Notes: generated by a model not told the origin, from the sequence alone. Positions 24,665 to 33,895 are shown, numbered from the stretch's first letter. The stretch is DNA of 64,000 nucleotides from Bdellovibrio svalbardensis (GCF_029531655.1 NZ_JANRMI010000003.1:496001-560000), one strand, 5' to 3'. Made by a program: numbers and translations.

Positions 24665-25900
24665 TTATTTTTTCTTACGCTTTGATTTCTTGAAGGTGTC
24701 TTCGCTATCCAACAAGTCCTGCAGGCTTGCATCGATCGCTGACTCTGGCTGAGAAGCGATGATCTGGTAGTCCTTCTTACTGACTTTGATGACTTCGATT
24801 TTTTTAGTCAGCAACGTTTCAATCTCAGCCAACAAGGGCTTCTCTTCCTGACTGCAGAAAGAAACAGCGATTCCTTTATTAAAGCCACGGCCTGTGCGCC
24901 CGATTCGGTGCACATAGTTTTCAGGTTTTTCCGGAAGGTCATAGTTGATCACATGAGTGACATCAGGGATGTCGATGCCGCGAGCACTAAGATCTGTGGC
25001 AATCAAGATCTTGCAGTCTCCGCTGCGGAAAGCTTTCATCACCTCGGCACGGTCTGTTTGGTCTTTCTCTCCGTGAATGGTCAAGGTCTTGATATCAACT
25101 CTTTCCATGGCCTTTGCCACGCGCTCTGCACGGACGCGAGTACGAACGAAGATGATAAATTTGCCTTCAGGATTTTGTTTCAAATATTCAGCCAAGAAGA
25201 AACGCTTGTCATCCATCTCAACGTTCATCACGAAATGCGAAACATTCTTAGACACTGGATCTTCCGGAGAAATCTGGATACGAATCGCACTGCTGCGGAC
25301 TTGAGAGAACGCAAGCTTCTTAATTTCAGGACTGATAGTCGCAGAGAAGAACAAGGTTTGATGACGACGAGTCATTTTGCGCTTAATAGATTCGATGTCG
25401 TCGATAAAACCCAGATCTAACATGTGATCGGCCTCATCCAGAACTAGAGTTTCAATGTGGCTGATATCGATAAACCCCTGACTGATCAGATCGAACATAC
25501 GCCCCGGAGTCGCAATCAAAATATCAATTCCATCCTGAAGTTTTTTAATTTGCGCATCCTGTTCAACGCCGCCAAACAAAGCAAAAGGTTTCACCTTCGT
25601 GTGCTTTGACAGACGATTGAAAACCTCGCCGATCTGCTGAGCCAACTCTCGGGTTGGCACCATGACCAAGCATTTGATCCCCAAAACACGCTTGCTGCTT
25701 TTATTGCTGTGAATTCCATTGATGATCGGAATCGCAAAAGCGGCCGTCTTACCGGTTCCGGTCTGCGCGATTGCCAAAACGTCTTCGCCCTTCATGATCG
25801 AAGGAATAGCCTTGAACTGAATATCCGTCGTACGGAAAAAACCGTTATCATTGAGATTGCGCAAAAGATCTTCAGACAGGTGGAATTTTTCGAATTTCAA
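24665..25900 (-). CDS. DEAD-box RNA helicase (RhlE/CsdA-like)
   Basis: 411 aa from TTG 25900, which has TGAGG six bases upstream and gives the usual LKFEKFHLSEDLL start; an ATG at 25942 lacks this. Q-motif and Walker A AQTGTGKT, Ia PTRELAQQ, GG, TPGR, II DEAD in LVLDEADHMLD, III SAT in LFFSATIS, then IV IIFVRT, V ATDLSARGIDIP and VI HRIGRTGR. The Lys-rich tail (KKSKRKKK) fits RNA binding. It acts in RNA unwinding for ribosome biogenesis or decay. Confidence 0.94.
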   Translation of the reverse strand: MKFEKFHLSEDLLRNLNDNGFFRTTDIQFKAIPSIMKGEDVLAIAQTGTGKTAAFAIPIINGIHSNKSSKRVLGIKCLVMVPTRELAQQIGEVFNRLSKHTKVKPFALFGGVEQDAQIKKLQDGIDILIATPGRMFDLISQGFIDISHIETLVLDEADHMLDLGFIDDIESIKRKMTRRHQTLFFSATISPEIKKLAFSQVRSSAIRIQISPEDPVSKNVSHFVMNVEMDDKRFFLAEYLKQNPEGKFIIFVRTRVRAERVAKAMERVDIKTLTIHGEKDQTDRAEVMKAFRSGDCKILIATDLSARGIDIPDVTHVINYDLPEKPENYVHRIGRTGRGFNKGIAVSFCSQEEKPLLAEIETLLTKKIEVIKVSKKDYQIIASQPESAIDASLQDLLDSEDTFKKSKRKKK

Positions 25901-26011
25901 CGCAAACCTCACAATGGAAAGACAGGGAGTTAAAGGAAGCATTTACCATGCAAGACTCACTGGATGGAACCAGAAAGTAAAAAAGACCAAAAAGCCTGTA
26001 AAGATAACCCC

Positions 26012-26929
26012 TTATTTCGTCTTAGGATGGTCTAAAAAGAACTTCCAAATGATCATCGAAGCATCCACCTCTTTACTGACTTTGCCAACCAGACGGCCGG
26101 CATTGGGGTCTCCACCGGGCCAAGTGTGACCTCCCCCCTCAATCACATATCTTTGAATCTCTGCGGAGCTCTTACAGCCTGGGTATTTTTCAATCATCAC
26201 ACGAGTGCCGTCTTTGGGATCGTTATCCATAGGCCCAGTGACCACTGGAGTTTTACTGCAACCATCCGTTTCCAACCAAAGCTGAAGGGACTGATCGGAG
26301 GAAAGGACTTTACCCAGTTTTTTAAAACCGAACGGGCCTTTGACCTCACCGCCTTGAAACGGAATGATTTTATCTTCTGTGCCCACAAAGTTAATGATCG
26401 AAACCGGAACCTTGGGCTTACAATTTTTGGAGATCAGTTGGCCCATATGACCAGCCACAGGCGCAATGGCTGCGAAAACCTCCGAACGCTCACAAGCCAG
26501 GCGATAACTAAAAAGAGCCCCGTTGGATATTCCCGTAGCATAGATTCTTTGGGTGTCGATTTTGTGATCTGTCTTCACGGCTACCAAAAGTTTATCAATA
26601 AAGCCCAAGTCATCAATTCCTGGGGCAACCTCAGGGCGTCCGTCATTCCAATTGCGATCAAGCCCGTTGGGGTAGATCAGGACAAAGTCATTTTTCTCAG
26701 CAACCGTCCGCATGTGAATATTTTCTTCAAGTCGATCCCCTCGCCCCATCCCTCCGTGAAAGGCCAGCACCAGTGGGCAGATCTCTGCCATGCATTTCTT
26801 CGGAACATACTCCCACCAAATTCGCTTTTGCCCCTCGTGGGTCAGAGATTTCTCGATGAGTGCCGCATGACTCACCGAGGTTCCCAAATGAACACATAAC
26901 ATGAGAGCGATTGCTTTGAAGAGTTTCAT
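26012..26929 (-). CDS. Exported PHB depolymerase/feruloyl-esterase-like hydrolase
   Basis: 305 aa from ATG 26929, preceded by AAAGGA; signal peptide MKLFKAIALMLCVHLGTSVS. Esterase_phd/LpqC fold: PLVLAFHGGMGRGDRLE, IYPNGLDRNWNDGR, nucleophile Ser in ATGISNGALFSY, Asp in FVGTEDKIIPF and His in GGGHTWPGG. Family members cleave poly(3-hydroxybutyrate) or feruloyl esters. In a predator an exported enzyme of this kind could digest prey storage polymer; that is inference. A single gene. Confidence 0.9.
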   Translation of the reverse strand: MKLFKAIALMLCVHLGTSVSHAALIEKSLTHEGQKRIWWEYVPKKCMAEICPLVLAFHGGMGRGDRLEENIHMRTVAEKNDFVLIYPNGLDRNWNDGRPEVAPGIDDLGFIDKLLVAVKTDHKIDTQRIYATGISNGALFSYRLACERSEVFAAIAPVAGHMGQLISKNCKPKVPVSIINFVGTEDKIIPFQGGEVKGPFGFKKLGKVLSSDQSLQLWLETDGCSKTPVVTGPMDNDPKDGTRVMIEKYPGCKSSAEIQRYVIEGGGHTWPGGDPNAGRLVGKVSKEVDASMIIWKFFLDHPKTK

Positions 26930-26999
26930 CAGAATCCTTTCGACGACATCACAAGTATAACCACCTGTCATGATGCCGAAAAGGAAAAACTCTAAACCA

Positions 27000-27470
27000 C
27001 TAGAGGCATCGACCTTGGCCACTCATTCTAAAAGTAGTGACATATCCGCCGTCATCTCTTTGCGAGCATTCCGACCAAACCATCGCGCGCAATTCTTTAT
27101 TGAGCAATTGGCACTGCTTGCGAAGTTCTGATCGCACCAATCTCTCGACATCATAGCAGGATTCCATGGATTCATTGGTGGTTGCGACGTCCCAGTCAGA
27201 CGCCATACTGACGCTCGGCCGCGCAAGAACCAGAAACAGCCCCAACAAAACAGGTGCGATTGCAAATCTTGGAACTTTTGAGCCCGCGACCTCAACGGTC
27301 TCCATGAACATTTTGAGTGGACGAGCCCAAATCTGACCTTCAGGGTTGGAGTAAAGAGCCTCATAGATTACCAGTTCCTCTAAAGTTTCGCTGGACTTGG
27401 CAATCTGCAAAACCCTGTATGAGTTCCCTTTGAAATGCTTATACACCTGACCTACTTCAATATTGTTCAT
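27000..27470 (-). CDS. DUF1653 domain fused to a signal-anchor and exported domain
   Basis: 156 aa from ATG 27470 (GGAG seven bases upstream). Residues 3-64 are a complete DUF1653: VGQVYKHFKGNSYRVLQIAK, SSETLEELVIYEALYSN, WARPLKMFMETVEV. DUF1653 is normally a whole protein of 65-75 aa. Here KVPRFAIAPVLLGLFLVLAR follows, a hydrophobic stretch ending SVSMAS like a signal-peptide cleavage site, then a Cys-containing tail (SCYDVERLVRSELRKQCQLL and ending GQGRCL). This suggests merger with an exported-protein gene. The function of both parts is unknown. Divergent to a LysR regulator. Confidence 0.83.
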   Translation of the reverse strand: MNNIEVGQVYKHFKGNSYRVLQIAKSSETLEELVIYEALYSNPEGQIWARPLKMFMETVEVAGSKVPRFAIAPVLLGLFLVLARPSVSMASDWDVATTNESMESCYDVERLVRSELRKQCQLLNKELRAMVWSECSQRDDGGYVTTFRMSGQGRCL

Positions 27471-27544
27471 ATGCGATCTCCTATTTGCCAAACGGTGTAC
27501 CACCTTTATTAAGTAATAAAAAATGACATTTATTTATATTATTG

Positions 27545-27559
27545 GTAACTATTAGTTAC
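27545..27559 (+). promoter_or_regulatory. Inverted repeat abutting the LysR start codon
   Basis: GTAACT-ATT-AGTTAC, 6-base perfect arms, ends one base before the ATG at 27561. It takes the place of a ribosome site; a candidate autoregulatory LysR site. Confidence 0.4.
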
Positions 27560-27560
27560 T

Positions 27561-28388
27561 ATGAAACCTGAGAACTTGAACCTCAATGCTTTAAAGTACT
27601 TTGTCGACACAGTGGAATTGGGTAGCTTCTCCCAAGCCGCAGAGAAGAACCATGTGTCCCGGCCGGCCATCAGTCAGTCGATCCTTCGACTCGAAGATTC
27701 GATCGGTTTTGCGCTTTTAAATCATAAACGCAAAGCCTTTGCGCTGACAGAAGAGGGTCACAGCTTCTATCACAAAGCAAAAAAATCCCTGGCGCTCGTA
27801 AGTGAAATCTTTAGTTCTCCATCCTCTGACAAAGCGGGCCTCAAAATTGGCTGTTCTGCAACCTTGGCGGAGTTTCTCATTATTCCAAATTTGGAAAAGT
27901 TCACCAAAAGCACTCAGACTGAACTGCAAATTCAATTTGGTACAACCGCAAAGGTACGGCAACTTATTGCCGATGATGAAATCAATCTTGGCTTTCTTAT
28001 CGACGACGGCAGCACTTTCGAATTTCAGACGGTCCCTCTTTTTGAAGGACATTTCGTATTGCTTTCAAAATCAGGTGAGCTGGCAAATCCTGTCGTCACA
28101 ACCTTTGCACGACCGGAAACTCTGCAGCTCCAACAGCATTTGCATAAACGCAAGCAAACCGTGAAGAGGGTTCAAATTGATAGTTGGAAAATGTGTCATC
28201 ATTTTGCGGCTTCGAATTCAGGAACCTGTCTGGTTCCTGACCTTCTTCCCGGAAAAACGTTAAAGCCGGTATCACTCCCCGGCTTTAAACCTACTTATAA
28301 AGTTTTAGCAGTGATGAAGAATCGAAACTTGCTTTCTGAAAGCGAACAACGACTTCTTAAAGAACTTGAAATGAAGTATTCCAAGTAG
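27561..28388 (+). CDS. LysR-family transcriptional regulator
   Basis: 275 aa. N-terminal winged HTH NLNALKYFVDTVELGSFSQA, ISQSILRLEDSIGFALLNHK; C-terminal periplasmic-binding-like effector domain from LKIGCSATLAEFLIIPNLEK to the end. No Shine-Dalgarno is visible before the ATG, which suggests a leaderless mRNA or tight autoregulation. It probably controls the divergent DUF1653 fusion gene; inducer unknown. Confidence 0.92.
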   Translation: MKPENLNLNALKYFVDTVELGSFSQAAEKNHVSRPAISQSILRLEDSIGFALLNHKRKAFALTEEGHSFYHKAKKSLALVSEIFSSPSSDKAGLKIGCSATLAEFLIIPNLEKFTKSTQTELQIQFGTTAKVRQLIADDEINLGFLIDDGSTFEFQTVPLFEGHFVLLSKSGELANPVVTTFARPETLQLQQHLHKRKQTVKRVQIDSWKMCHHFAASNSGTCLVPDLLPGKTLKPVSLPGFKPTYKVLAVMKNRNLLSESEQRLLKELEMKYSK

Positions 28389-28391
28389 GTG

Positions 28392-29846
28392 TTACACACC
28401 CAGGACGGCGCCCAACTTCAGCAACATCTCTCGCAAGATCTTCGATTGCTCTGCGAGTTCCTGAGATGAAGCGGCACATTCCTCTGCAGAGGCCGCATTG
28501 CTCTGAGTGGTTCGATCAAAGTCATTGATGGATTTATTAATGGCATCAATTCCTCGCGCCTGCTCTTCGCTGGCCACTGAGATTTCCGTATTGATATGGG
28601 TGACTTTTTCGACTGCCGCGACGATTTGATTGAGTGCTTCCCCACTGGACTCAGCAACGCCCGAACCATATTCGATTTTATCGACACTGGATCTGATCAG
28701 ATCAGAAATTTCTTTGGCCGAAGTGGCACTTCTTTGTGCCAAAGTTCGAACCGCATCGGCGACGACAGCAAAGCCCTTACCCTGCTCACCGGCGCGAGCC
28801 GCTTCGACAGCCGCATTCAGTGCCAAAAGATTTGTTTGAAAGGCGATGTCGTCAATGACCGTGATGATCTCTTCAATTTTCTTCGAGCCCTGAGCGATCT
28901 CACCCATCGACGTGATCAATCGCACGACTTCCTGCTGCCCCTCTTTGGCTTTTTCCTGAGCAATCCCCGAGATGTCTCGAGCCTGTACCGCCCCTTTGGC
29001 GTTTTCTTTAATAATGCTTGAAATTTCTTCCGTCGATGCCGTGGTTGTTTCGATCGTCGCCGCCGACTCAACAGCCGCAGAGCTTAGTTTGTTTGCGGCA
29101 TTCGCAATTTCACCGCCGGAGGTCGCCACCTGGAAACTTGAGCTTTGTAAATCCTGAAGAAGGCGACTTGCTTCCGTCAGCTTCGTTTTGAGCATTGCAA
29201 AAGCCACAACCATGACTAACAAAGAAACGCCTGCCAAAATAGCCAAGACCAAATTCAGATTGGCCTCTGCTTGAGATAAATCCTTACCCGAAGTCATTTC
29301 TTCGGCAATTAGCTTTTCAACCAGGGCGTCAATTTCGTTGGCGATTACCAATGAAGAGGCATCCAATCCTGTTTGAGGGCGCTTCATGATCAGATTCCCC
29401 TCATTCTTACCTTTTTCGGTATAGGCAGCAAACATCTCCATTCCTACGGCATGCAAGGCTTTGGCTTCTTCAGCAAGTCGATTGAAGGTGGATGCATGAT
29501 GAGGTGCGAGAACTTTCATCGCTTCGATATTTTTATGAACGTCGTCGAGGTGTTTCTTAGCTTCATCCAAACCATCACGATCCCCCGTCAAAGAGGCATC
29601 CGTAACAAACTGTTGGATCTGCACGATATGATATTTAACTTTAGAGGCATCCAAGGCTGCCTCAGTTGTTTGAGATAGCTTCAATGTCGCCTGTTCAATT
29701 CGATAAACTTCATATCGAACCGCCAAAAATATAAGGGCAATCAGCAATCCAATGGTCAGAAATGCAAAGGAGAAAAGTTTTTTAATGTTGATATTGGCTT
29801 TCACAGGAACATCCTTGCTTTCGCGTTGAGCGGAAACTTCGCTCAA
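28392..29846 (-). CDS. Methyl-accepting chemotaxis protein without a recognisable HAMP
   Basis: 484 aa. Transmembrane helix at 24-44 ([20 protein letters not shown]), a four-helix periplasmic sensor region of about 150 aa ([20 protein letters not shown]), a second membrane helix near 200-220 ([20 protein letters not shown]), then the cytoplasmic coiled coil with the highly conserved hairpin [20 protein letters not shown] and [18 protein letters not shown]. The segment after the second helix is short, with no clear HAMP. There is no CheR-binding pentapeptide at the C-terminus. It feeds CheA/CheW in chemotaxis. Confidence 0.93.
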   Translation of the reverse strand: MSEVSAQRESKDVPVKANINIKKLFSFAFLTIGLLIALIFLAVRYEVYRIEQATLKLSQTTEAALDASKVKYHIVQIQQFVTDASLTGDRDGLDEAKKHLDDVHKNIEAMKVLAPHHASTFNRLAEEAKALHAVGMEMFAAYTEKGKNEGNLIMKRPQTGLDASSLVIANEIDALVEKLIAEEMTSGKDLSQAEANLNLVLAILAGVSLLVMVVAFAMLKTKLTEASRLLQDLQSSSFQVATSGGEIANAANKLSSAAVESAATIETTTASTEEISSIIKENAKGAVQARDISGIAQEKAKEGQQEVVRLITSMGEIAQGSKKIEEIITVIDDIAFQTNLLALNAAVEAARAGEQGKGFAVVADAVRTLAQRSATSAKEISDLIRSSVDKIEYGSGVAESSGEALNQIVAAVEKVTHINTEISVASEEQARGIDAINKSINDFDRTTQSNAASAEECAASSQELAEQSKILREMLLKLGAVLGV

Positions 29847-29924
29847 ATTTATCGGTAAGCAAGAATGAAACTTGACAGAATCTTAACACCCATGGGACCC
29901 CAAAGGCCCCGACCAGATTTAGGT

Positions 29925-30860
29925 CTACAATCCGTAATAGTCGAAAACCCTGTGAGCAAAGAAAAACTCAGCCTCTAAGTCCAATGGATCCTCCGGCATA
30001 TAAAGAGGATCCTCTTTTGCTCCAGCGTGCATTTTTGAAAGCTTCGCTTGCGCCACTTTCCAATAACGCTCCTGCCATTGAGGATTGGTGATTCGCGTAA
30101 AGAGCTCATTCAATTCCAGTCCCCGACGAACAGCATCTTTGTTCATCTTCTTTTGCCCCGGCAAAACGTAATCAACGGCCTTTAAAATATCCTCGGGATT
30201 AATAAGCTCCAAGGCATAATAAGTGGCACTTAGAAGGGCGAGCAAATAATTGCGATATTCCCCTTTTGATTTATCAAACCATTGGTCTTCACCGCCAGAA
30301 CGATAGATGACCTTCAAGTTCTCAAAAATTGGCGATGTCTTTTTTCCCAGCTCATCACCCAGGGCAAGATCCAAGGTCACAACCAGGCTTTCGGCAAAAT
30401 TTAAATAACGACAAAAATCACGCTCTTCAGACGGAGGCGGAGGAAGCAAGCGCCACAACACGCGGTGGTTCTGTTCATGATAAAGAGAAATCTCATTAAA
30501 GCGCATAAGAGCATCAATTCCAAATTCAGGATCGACCACTTCCTGCGAATGATCTTTAAACCACATCAACTCGGAAGCCGACGGTGAAAACTCAATTTCA
30601 TCTTTAAATAGATCCTGAGCGCTCAAAGAACGCATGGTGGAACACATCTTTGGCGAGAAGACACCGCCCAATGATAAGTAAAGCTTACGGCTTTCCCGAT
30701 ACAGGCGACTTGCATTAAGCAATTGGCCATCAAAAGGATACTCCTCAAGAAGTAACTTCGCATATTTTTTAGAAGTAGGAAGTCCCGCGAGTTGCTGGAC
30801 ATCTTTGATGAAGTACTGAACTTCAGAATCTTGTGCTGGAGCTTTTGATTTTTTCGCCAT
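29925..30860 (-). CDS. Conserved cytoplasmic protein, unknown
   Basis: 311 aa, no signal peptide or membrane helix. Starts MAKKSKAPAQDSEVQYFIKD. A central RFNEISLYHEQNHRVLWRLL has His/Glu residues placed like a metal or cofactor site (H-E-x-x-H is present as YHEQNHR); then LPPPPSEERDFCRYLNFAES. The helical C-terminal half has many acidic residues. I do not recognise a family; H-E-Q-N-H matches HExxH, so a metallohydrolase-like function is possible. Single gene between MCP and MipA-like porin genes, with its own promoter region. Confidence 0.75.
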   Translation of the reverse strand: MAKKSKAPAQDSEVQYFIKDVQQLAGLPTSKKYAKLLLEEYPFDGQLLNASRLYRESRKLYLSLGGVFSPKMCSTMRSLSAQDLFKDEIEFSPSASELMWFKDHSQEVVDPEFGIDALMRFNEISLYHEQNHRVLWRLLPPPPSEERDFCRYLNFAESLVVTLDLALGDELGKKTSPIFENLKVIYRSGGEDQWFDKSKGEYRNYLLALLSATYYALELINPEDILKAVDYVLPGQKKMNKDAVRRGLELNELFTRITNPQWQERYWKVAQAKLSKMHAGAKEDPLYMPEDPLDLEAEFFFAHRVFDYYGL

Positions 30861-30961
30861 GAGGCTATCTTAGATGAAGACACCCCTTGAGGCCAGTTAC
30901 TTTCTATTCCGTTCGAGAAAGAACTTGGAGAGTTTGCCCCCAGTCGCTACGATAGTCAGCA

Positions 30962-31885
30962 ATGTTAGGTCGTTTCTGGTTTTTCATTCTGACAATTTTC
31001 TTAACGGCAGTTCCCCTGCAGGCCGCGGAAGAAAGCAAGCCTCTGCGTGAAGAGGGCAAGCCTCTTTGGGAGTATGGGTTTGGTATCGGCTATGCCCGTT
31101 ACGCTCAATATCCGGGATCAGATGAATACTCAGAACTAGTTCTGCCCTTCCCGACCTTTCAATACCGCGGAACCATTCTTCGCGCTGACGATCAAGAAGG
31201 TGGTCGCGCTTATCTTTTAAAAGAAAACAAATGGTCCCTCGAGTTTTCCGGTGGTGGACGTCTGCCGCTAGACTCCTCGAAGAGTCAGGCGCGCGAGGGA
31301 ATGGAAAACTTACCCCTGGTTGTGGAGATTGGTCCGCAATTGATTTACTCCGTCGATCACAGTTGGGAATTCAAACTCGCGCTTTTTCCCTCGATGGCAA
31401 TTTATGGAAGCTCCATCCGTCAAAACGGGGGGCTCGCCTCCATCGAAGTCCAATATCGGTGGCACGATGAATGGGGCGGAGTTTTTGAGTCACCACTGAT
31501 GCTAAGTGGAATTTTCTCTCTAGAGGCAAAAACGGCCTCTCAGGAATTCAATGCCACCTACTTCGAGGTTCCACTGCAAAATGCCACCGCTACGCGCCCC
31601 GCATACAGTGCAAGCGCTGGATTTTTAGAGAATCAAATTTCATATTTTCAAAGACTGTCTTCAGGGAAGCTGACTGTGTATGTGGGAGGGTCCTATTCGG
31701 ACTTTTCTAATTCCGCAAACAAGCAAAGTCCTTTACTAAGAGCGAACTCGAACTTCGAGTATGCGCTGGGCCTTACCTACGTTCTGGGAGAATCAGCAAG
31801 ACGCTCAGTGCCTATCGAAGACACTGAGGGTTTGATCAACAGAGCCATGCAAAAGCGCAATGACCATTTGAAAAGGTTCGAATAA
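30962..31885 (+). CDS. MipA/OmpV family outer-membrane protein
   Basis: 307 aa with signal peptide (FWFFILTIFLTAVPLQAA). WEYGFGIGYARYAQYPGSDE and LVLPFPTFQYRG are the conserved start of the MipA/OmpV beta-barrel; further strands alternate through SASAGFLENQISYFQRLSSG and YALGLTYVLGESARRSV. MipA scaffolds murein synthase/hydrolase complexes in E. coli and OmpV-like members are porins. The last 25 residues are a charged periplasmic or extracellular tail (RAMQKRNDHLKRFE). Confidence 0.87.
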   Translation: MLGRFWFFILTIFLTAVPLQAAEESKPLREEGKPLWEYGFGIGYARYAQYPGSDEYSELVLPFPTFQYRGTILRADDQEGGRAYLLKENKWSLEFSGGGRLPLDSSKSQAREGMENLPLVVEIGPQLIYSVDHSWEFKLALFPSMAIYGSSIRQNGGLASIEVQYRWHDEWGGVFESPLMLSGIFSLEAKTASQEFNATYFEVPLQNATATRPAYSASAGFLENQISYFQRLSSGKLTVYVGGSYSDFSNSANKQSPLLRANSNFEYALGLTYVLGESARRSVPIEDTEGLINRAMQKRNDHLKRFE

Positions 31886-31891
31886 TTTTTG

Positions 31892-32731
31892 CTATTTCCA
31901 AAGACCCATAATGGGTGGGGCTGTCAGGTCTGCGCGTCCCAAATTCCCAAGCTGCAACTGATCTTCAATCAATTTCAAAAGACTGATGTGATTGTGCGCT
32001 TGTGGAATCTGAATGCCAGCCTGGATATTTTCACCCAACAGAACAGTGTAGATCTTATTTGTTAAGCGCGATTCACTTTCATCAAAGGTAACAACCAATA
32101 AAGTGTCGCGAAGTCCATCTGGTGAATTCAAAAGATTGGCAAACTTCTTCGAGAACCACTTTCCAGCATACTCCACACCGGTGTTGTGACCATCATCGCG
32201 AAGGTTTGGGATGTACATTGAAAACTCAGAAAGTTGCTGATGTTCAAAGTCTGAATCAAATTGATCAGCAGGAACAATTTTTTTGCAACGTTCAGAATCC
32301 TTGCTGACATTGGTGAAGCTAATAAATGGATTGTGTTTGCGGGCATAGTTGCCGCGAGTCGCACCGGTAAAGCAATTTCCCGGATAGTCTTCAGCATAAA
32401 CTCGCCAGTCCTTACCGGCAGCCTCTAACAAATCGCCCAGGTGTTTTCCTGAGATATCCGCATTGCCATCACCACGAACCCCCATGGTGTCGCCAGCGAT
32501 CATCGCAATATAATTGGCCTGAGAAGGATGACTTTCGCCATTGAAATTTTGAAAAGACGCACCCATTTGAGCAAGTCGCGCAAAGTCGGCCTGAGCCATC
32601 GCCGACGCATAGTCGGTATTTTCCAGAACAACCCAAATAACCTTCTGGAAATAGGGCCCCTTAGCTTGGGCCCCAGAAGATACAAAACAAATCAGAAGAG
32701 CGGCCAGCGCCACTTTGAACTTCCCTGTCAT
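31892..32731 (-). CDS. Exported phosphoesterase (AcpA/phospholipase C superfamily)
   Basis: 279 aa from ATG 32731 (GGAGG six bases upstream). Signal peptide GKFKVALAALLICFVSSGAQ. Alkaline-phosphatase-fold markers of PF04185: VIWVVLENTDYASAM with the metal-binding Glu-Asn, GESHPSQANYIAMIAGD with the nucleophile Ser/Thr region, VYAEDYPGNCFTG, and TLLVVTFDESESR with the second metal site. Likely a periplasmic acid phosphatase or phospholipase. It is convergent with the MipA-like gene, with a 6-base gap. Confidence 0.88.
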   Translation of the reverse strand: MTGKFKVALAALLICFVSSGAQAKGPYFQKVIWVVLENTDYASAMAQADFARLAQMGASFQNFNGESHPSQANYIAMIAGDTMGVRGDGNADISGKHLGDLLEAAGKDWRVYAEDYPGNCFTGATRGNYARKHNPFISFTNVSKDSERCKKIVPADQFDSDFEHQQLSEFSMYIPNLRDDGHNTGVEYAGKWFSKKFANLLNSPDGLRDTLLVVTFDESESRLTNKIYTVLLGENIQAGIQIPQAHNHISLLKLIEDQLQLGNLGRADLTAPPIMGLWK

Positions 32732-32762
32732 AAAATGCCTCCGATGCAAAATTGGAAATGAC

Positions 32763-33176
32763 CTATGGATTGTACTTGTCGTGACCTTCGTGCTTGATGT
32801 CGTTCATTTGCTGCAAAATAGTTGCTGCTGCATTGGTGTCATTGGATGCAAAAGCGGCTTGAAGTTGGGTCGCCAAATCGATCTCTTGTTGGATCAAGTT
32901 TTGGAAATCCTCGATTGCAGCTTGTTGTTGATCTGCGGGAATATCCTGAACACCGTCAGCGGCTTGATTGTAAACCAACTGGAAAAGAGCAACCAATTGT
33001 GCGGACTTATTCGCGTTGTCTTGATCTTTGCTAGAGTCTTTGACGGTCGCTACAATTTGCTTCGTCAAAGAGCCAATTTGTTTCATATTTTGTTTCAACG
33101 AACTGCTTGCATCTTGTGCGAAGCTTGCAGCTGGTAATAACAAAGCCATCATAGTTACGATAAATAAACGGCGCAT
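32763..33176 (-). CDS. Cytochrome b562-like periplasmic helical protein
   Basis: 137 aa with signal peptide MRRLFIVTMMALLLPAASFA. Mature four-helix pattern: LKQNMKQIGSLTKQIVATVK (Met near helix 1), ALFQLVYNQAADGVQDIPAD, EIDLATQLQAAFASNDTNAA, and the end MNDIKHEGHDKYNP with a His in the spot where b562 has its heme His. Met/His axial heme binding as in b562 is possible but CxxCH is absent (b562 also lacks it in the classic form). It lies 17 bases from the GGGN-type gene on the same strand. Confidence 0.7.
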   Translation of the reverse strand: MRRLFIVTMMALLLPAASFAQDASSSLKQNMKQIGSLTKQIVATVKDSSKDQDNANKSAQLVALFQLVYNQAADGVQDIPADQQQAAIEDFQNLIQQEIDLATQLQAAFASNDTNAAATILQQMNDIKHEGHDKYNP

Positions 33177-33193
33177 ATTGTTTCCTTTTCGTT

Positions 33194-33799
33194 TTAGTTA
33201 GAATCCCCGCAATCGTGAACACTCAATGGGGGGAGGTTCACGATTTGCAGGTCTTGCAAAGCTTGTTTTTGAATCATCACGGCTTCATCTTCATCAAGTC
33301 CCATGATCTCTGTGTACTCATGAGCCATCAATGCCGCCGCCTGAACAGGAATCTGGTCGGCTTGCACTTTGCGAGAAAGAGCAAAGGCGCTGACACAGAA
33401 TCTGTTCGGAAGAGAACCTGCCACGCTGGCATCCACAGGCTGCATGTTGTAGTCATAGCAAGGTCCACTTTCGCGAACATGCGGACGAACATTTTGCAGA
33501 ACAGTGTCGAGATCTCTGGGACCGGAAAATAATTTTTTATAAACAGGTAAAATTTCTGATGAAGCTTCACCGTTTGCGAACTGAGCTTTTGCATGGGCGA
33601 AGAAAATCTGAGTGTAAACTGCGGAAGCCTTCACAATATGCTCAGCCTCTTCCGGATCCACCGTAGATGTTGGCATTTGTGGATTGATAACATTGCCGCC
33701 GCCTCCACTGACACCACCCTCGCGGATCATTCCTGACCAAGCCCAGGTGTTCGCTGAAAGACTTAGAAGTATGAAAGCAAAGAACTTTACGACAGACAT
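33194..33799 (-). CDS. Exported 'GGGN' protein with AHE motif, paired with regulator
   Basis: 201 aa. Signal peptide MSVVKFFAFILLSLSANTWA, then EGGVSGGGGNVINPQMPTS, the same glycine-rich N-terminal signature as at 5215. Near residue 165 is QAAALMAHEYTEIMGLDEDE, with HE aligned to NHE and HHE of the other partners. It is the shortest of the three. GAGG before ATG 33799. It is likely cotranscribed with the b562-like gene and diverges from the next TIGR02147 regulator. Function unknown. Confidence 0.82.
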   Translation of the reverse strand: MSVVKFFAFILLSLSANTWAWSGMIREGGVSGGGGNVINPQMPTSTVDPEEAEHIVKASAVYTQIFFAHAKAQFANGEASSEILPVYKKLFSGPRDLDTVLQNVRPHVRESGPCYDYNMQPVDASVAGSLPNRFCVSAFALSRKVQADQIPVQAAALMAHEYTEIMGLDEDEAVMIQKQALQDLQIVNLPPLSVHDCGDSN

Positions 33800-33849
33800 G
33801 CTGACCTCGTGGGCACAGTCTTATTTCCGCAGTACTTGACTTGCAAGAC

Positions 33850-33895
33850 TATTTAATTAAATAAACAAGGTGAAAATTTAATATTACTAAATTTT
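33850..33895. promoter_or_regulatory. Two AT palindromes in the divergent region
   Basis: TATTTAATTAAATA (33850-33863) is a 14-base perfect palindrome. AAAATTTA and TAAATTTT (33873-33880, 33888-33895) have 7 bases between them and abut the GGGGG ribosome site of the regulator. They are candidate operators for autoregulation and for control of the divergent gene. Confidence 0.5.
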
